Shown one piece after another: positions 22,455 to 23,948 of a DNA stretch of 23,948 nucleotides; position 1 is the first letter of the stretch, and each line of letters begins with the position of its first letter. The notes beneath the pieces were generated by a model. The model saw only the letters and a list, made by a program, of their open reading frames with translations, ran no database searches and had not been told where the DNA came from. A program made the translations under genes and the position numbers. Source of the stretch: 2-02-FULL-43-13 sp043813805 (GTDB lineage: Bacteria; Patescibacteriota; Minisyncoccia; Minisyncoccales; MHMH01). The DNA lies in contig JBDRKR010000009.1 of assembly GCA_043813805.1 (NCBI GenBank), positions 1 through 23,948 of the forward strand, read 5' to 3'.

Positions 22455-22487
22455 TTTAACATTTAAACAATTTAGCATTTAAACATT
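22455..22487 (-). repeat. 8-nt ATG repeat before the PilW-like gene
   Basis: On the minus strand, units ATGTTTAA ATGCTAAA TTGTTTAA ATGTTAAA precede the ATG at 22454. One unit has mutated ATG to TTG. The in-frame reading is MLNCLNVKM. The array abuts the stop codon of the S23-type gene. Confidence 0.78.
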
Positions 22488-22833
22488 ATTTTAATGATTG
22501 GATAGAGCGCCAAAGCATAGCGCCAATTTCTTCGCCCAACTTGATTGATTCATCATAATTACTCTGATTAATGTATTTTTCGGTTAAAGAAAAATGAAGC
22601 AAATATTTTGATTCTTGAAGTGAGCCATAAGAAATTTCCCAAAAATTTTGCTTTACCGCTTTTCTACCGCGAGCGAAACCTTCAATATAATTTAGAATTA
22701 CTGACAAAGCCGCTCTTTTAATTTGTGACGTTGTTCCATATAGTTCTTCTTTGGGAAAATCTCTCGTTATTTTATAAATAATATGAACATATTCATCCAT
22801 TTTTATCTTCAACTGTTCGTGAAATACGTTCAT
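22486..22833 (-). CDS. S23 / four-helix-bundle protein
   Basis: A 115-residue all-alpha protein. The family signature is clear: ITRDFPKEELYGTTSQIKRAALSVILNYIEGFARG, then NFWEISYGSLQESKYLLHFS and the C-terminal EEIGAMLW. The family was first found encoded in intervening sequences of 23S rRNA and forms pentameric four-helix bundles, but in many bacteria, including candidate phyla, it occurs as a free-standing gene of unknown role. Here it lies between two pseudopilin genes in the same orientation, with no rRNA nearby. The position looks like an insertion into the pilin operon. It is flanked on both sides by AT-rich 8-nt repeats. Confidence 0.88.
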   Translation of the reverse strand: MNVFHEQLKIKMDEYVHIIYKITRDFPKEELYGTTSQIKRAALSVILNYIEGFARGRKAVKQNFWEISYGSLQESKYLLHFSLTEKYINQSNYDESIKLGEEIGAMLWRSIQSLK

Positions 22834-22864
22834 GTTTATATGCTTAAATGTTTATATGCTTAAT
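22834..22864. repeat. 8-nt repeat between the PilV-like and S23-type genes
   Basis: Plus-strand alternation of GTTTATAT and GCTTAAAT-type octamers (four units). The period and base content match the arrays before the pilin starts, but ATG appears here on the plus strand, so it does not supply minus-strand start codons. Confidence 0.65.
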
Positions 22865-22870
22865 TGACGC

Positions 22871-23350
22871 TCACCGCCAATTATACAGTTCTGTTTGAGC
22901 TAAGACTTGGTGTCGATTACCGCGCTCTGACCAACTCACCTCGACCGAAACCACCATTTTGTTTAAAACCGGTTTTCCAATGGTAATTTCCCTCTGAAAC
23001 TTGCCGGCCGAATCCGTGGAACAAATATAGAAATTGCCGTCGTGCTTCAAATAATCGCCGCAAATTATATTGTCTGTATCAGGAAACTTCAAGCTTCGAT
23101 AATCTAACCGATAGCTCGTTCCCGCCGCAATGTCACTATCCCACGCGATTTTTTGAAGGTAGTTGATATCTCTGATGTTTCTTATAATCTCGATGCCCTC
23201 CTGGGCAAGATAGGAAGCAACAAATTGAGAAGAAGAGATTGAAGCGAAAGAGGTTACTTTTTGCATCAAAGAAAAAGAACCCACCGTCCCCACGGTCAGT
23301 AAAAAAATAGCGACGACTGTTTCAATTAAAGTAAAACCTCTTTTTTTCAT
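22871..23350 (-). CDS. PilV/GspI-like pseudopilin
   Basis: A 159-residue protein. MKKRG|FTLIETVVAIFLLTVGTVGSF gives a five-residue leader, a prepilin peptidase site and Glu at +5. ASYLAQEGIEIIRNIRD just after the helix is characteristic of PilV/GspI-type pseudopilins (AxxLAxEGIExxRNxRD). The C-terminal domain is beta-rich (VVSVEVSWSERGNRHQVLAQTELYNW) and has two Cys (ICGDYL, YICSTD). It starts 3 nt after the GspH-like stop, so the two are surely co-transcribed. It is probably a minor subunit at the pilus tip. Confidence 0.88.
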   Translation of the reverse strand: MKKRGFTLIETVVAIFLLTVGTVGSFSLMQKVTSFASISSSQFVASYLAQEGIEIIRNIRDINYLQKIAWDSDIAAGTSYRLDYRSLKFPDTDNIICGDYLKHDGNFYICSTDSAGKFQREITIGKPVLNKMVVSVEVSWSERGNRHQVLAQTELYNWR

Positions 23351-23353
23351 GTT

Positions 23354-23842
23354 TTATTCGACGAAGATTAAACCGGCCTTATTAACTTTAATGGTCTTTT
23401 GCAAAGTTTCTACTCCGATATTGATTGTGGCAATCGCGGCATCAGGAAAAAAATAAACATTCGGATTGGGCGGAGTAAAAAATACAGTCAGGGAAGATCC
23501 GACCAATCTTATCTCGCCCTCAAGAAGAATCTCTTCTGCTTTTTCGTTAATCCCGGAGTATGTTTGATCACCATCAAGATCGGCAAACATAATATATCTG
23601 TCATTCTCGTCTAAATCAAAATAGATGCCGTAGCCTCCGGGCGTGCTCCCATTAAAATCTTTGACCGAAATAGCAAACCCTTGAGCCCGTCTTAAATCCT
23701 GGGAAATTTTATGAGCCGATCTTTGAAGCGCCAATTGATTGTCGCCCGACCTATGGTTAGGCAGAGTGAAAGCGGTCATAAGCACAATAATAGAAACCAC
23801 CACCAAGAGCTCCAGGAGAGTAAATCCGCGACATTCTAACAT
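23354..23842 (-). CDS. GspH/FimT-like pseudopilin
   Basis: I chose ATG 23842 (MLECRGFTLLELLVVVSIIVLM), which gives a six-residue leader and 162 residues. The upstream in-frame ATG at 23866 would add repeat-encoded MFKCLNVK. The prepilin site is G|FTLLE with Glu at +5. The helix is followed by LQRSAHKISQDLRRAQGFAIS, typical of GspH/FimT proteins. The beta domain has an acidic loop (YFDLDENDRYIMFADLDGDQTYSG) that could bind calcium (inference). It lies just after a probable prepilin peptidase gene. FimT-like pilins bind DNA in some competent bacteria, but no DNA-binding tail can be assigned here. Confidence 0.87.
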   Translation of the reverse strand: MLECRGFTLLELLVVVSIIVLMTAFTLPNHRSGDNQLALQRSAHKISQDLRRAQGFAISVKDFNGSTPGGYGIYFDLDENDRYIMFADLDGDQTYSGINEKAEEILLEGEIRLVGSSLTVFFTPPNPNVYFFPDAAIATINIGVETLQKTIKVNKAGLIFVE

Positions 23843-23866
23843 TTTAACATTTAAGCATTTAAACAT
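23843..23866 (-). repeat. 8-nt ATG repeat before the GspH-like gene
   Basis: On the minus strand, ATGTTTAA ATGCTTAA ATGTTAAA leads into the ATG at 23842, and one more unit (ATGTTAGA) overlaps the start. In-frame reading is MFKCLNVKM. It has no Shine-Dalgarno. Confidence 0.8.
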
Positions 23867-23870
23867 TGAT

Positions 23871-23948
23871 TTAGATGTTCAAATAAGACATGTACCAATT
23901 AATAAGGTCCTGACCGTAAAACATAGCCACCAGGGTTCCTGCCACTAA
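23871..23948 (-). CDS. Probable prepilin peptidase, C-terminal 25 residues
   Basis: The frame is open from the right edge to a TAA at 23873-23871. The visible end is AGTLVAMFYGQDLINWYMS then YLNI. This matches my recollection of A24 prepilin peptidase C-termini (a last helix of the form G-T-L-hydrophobic-GQxLIxWYL). The following pseudopilin genes support this, since the enzyme cleaves and methylates prepilins at the inner membrane. With only 25 residues and no catalytic Asp in view, another membrane protein is possible. Confidence 0.6.
   Translation of the reverse strand, partial: LVAGTLVAMFYGQDLINWYMSYLNI

Overview
The window looks like part of a Candidate Phyla Radiation (Patescibacteria, probably Parcubacteria-grade) genome. 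This is inferred from gene content: large LamG surface proteins, a giant HTH-plus-fibre protein, a four-helix-bundle S23-type protein, a pseudopilin set, and a com gene set packed between short operons. All protein genes lie on the minus strand. Stops are standard, and I see no sign of UGA recoding.

Layout in transcription order (right to left). At 23948-21502 is a type IV pilus/pseudopilin cluster: the C-terminus of a probable prepilin peptidase, GspH-, PilV- and PilW/GspJ-like pseudopilins, a PilX-like protein, and an S23-type gene in the middle. A terminator follows, then a promoter for ligA-rodA (21399-18308), then another terminator. Next is a 2451-residue surface protein (18017-10662) with a DNA-binding-like N-terminus, one membrane helix, long phage-tail-fibre-like repeats, a Peptidase_G2-like segment and a Cys/Asp-rich tail. 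Then come a small LamG membrane protein (10300-8960), a DUF3800 protein (8909-8256), the comF-dprA-NYN operon (8116-6048), comM-yraN (5941-4057), a REP-associated tyrosine transposase (RAYT, 4019-3366), and a large multi-LamG protein that runs off the left edge (3288-1).

Two layers of structure lie on top of the genes. First, short palindromes are scattered through the window. One family (AAAGGAGCT-T/A-AGCTCCTTT) brackets the RAYT gene, occurs inside it and recurs in ligA. Relatives with a C/T-TTAG core occur in dprA and before the DUF3800 gene. A second family (GTCCGAC arms with an AAAATTA loop) occurs twice in comF, once in the giant gene and once before the small LamG gene. Many copies lie in frame inside conserved genes, much like Rickettsia palindromic elements. 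Second, four plus-strand promoters with 16-nt spacers, opposite to every gene, sit at operon boundaries and lead straight into hairpin-plus-U-tract RNAs. One of them leads to an attenuator-like structure, then a degenerate tRNA-like cloverleaf, then a second terminator.

Functionally, the window combines DNA uptake and processing (pseudopilins, prepilin peptidase, ComF, DprA, ComM, YraN), cell-envelope growth (RodA), replication/repair (LigA) and surface display (LamG and fibre proteins).
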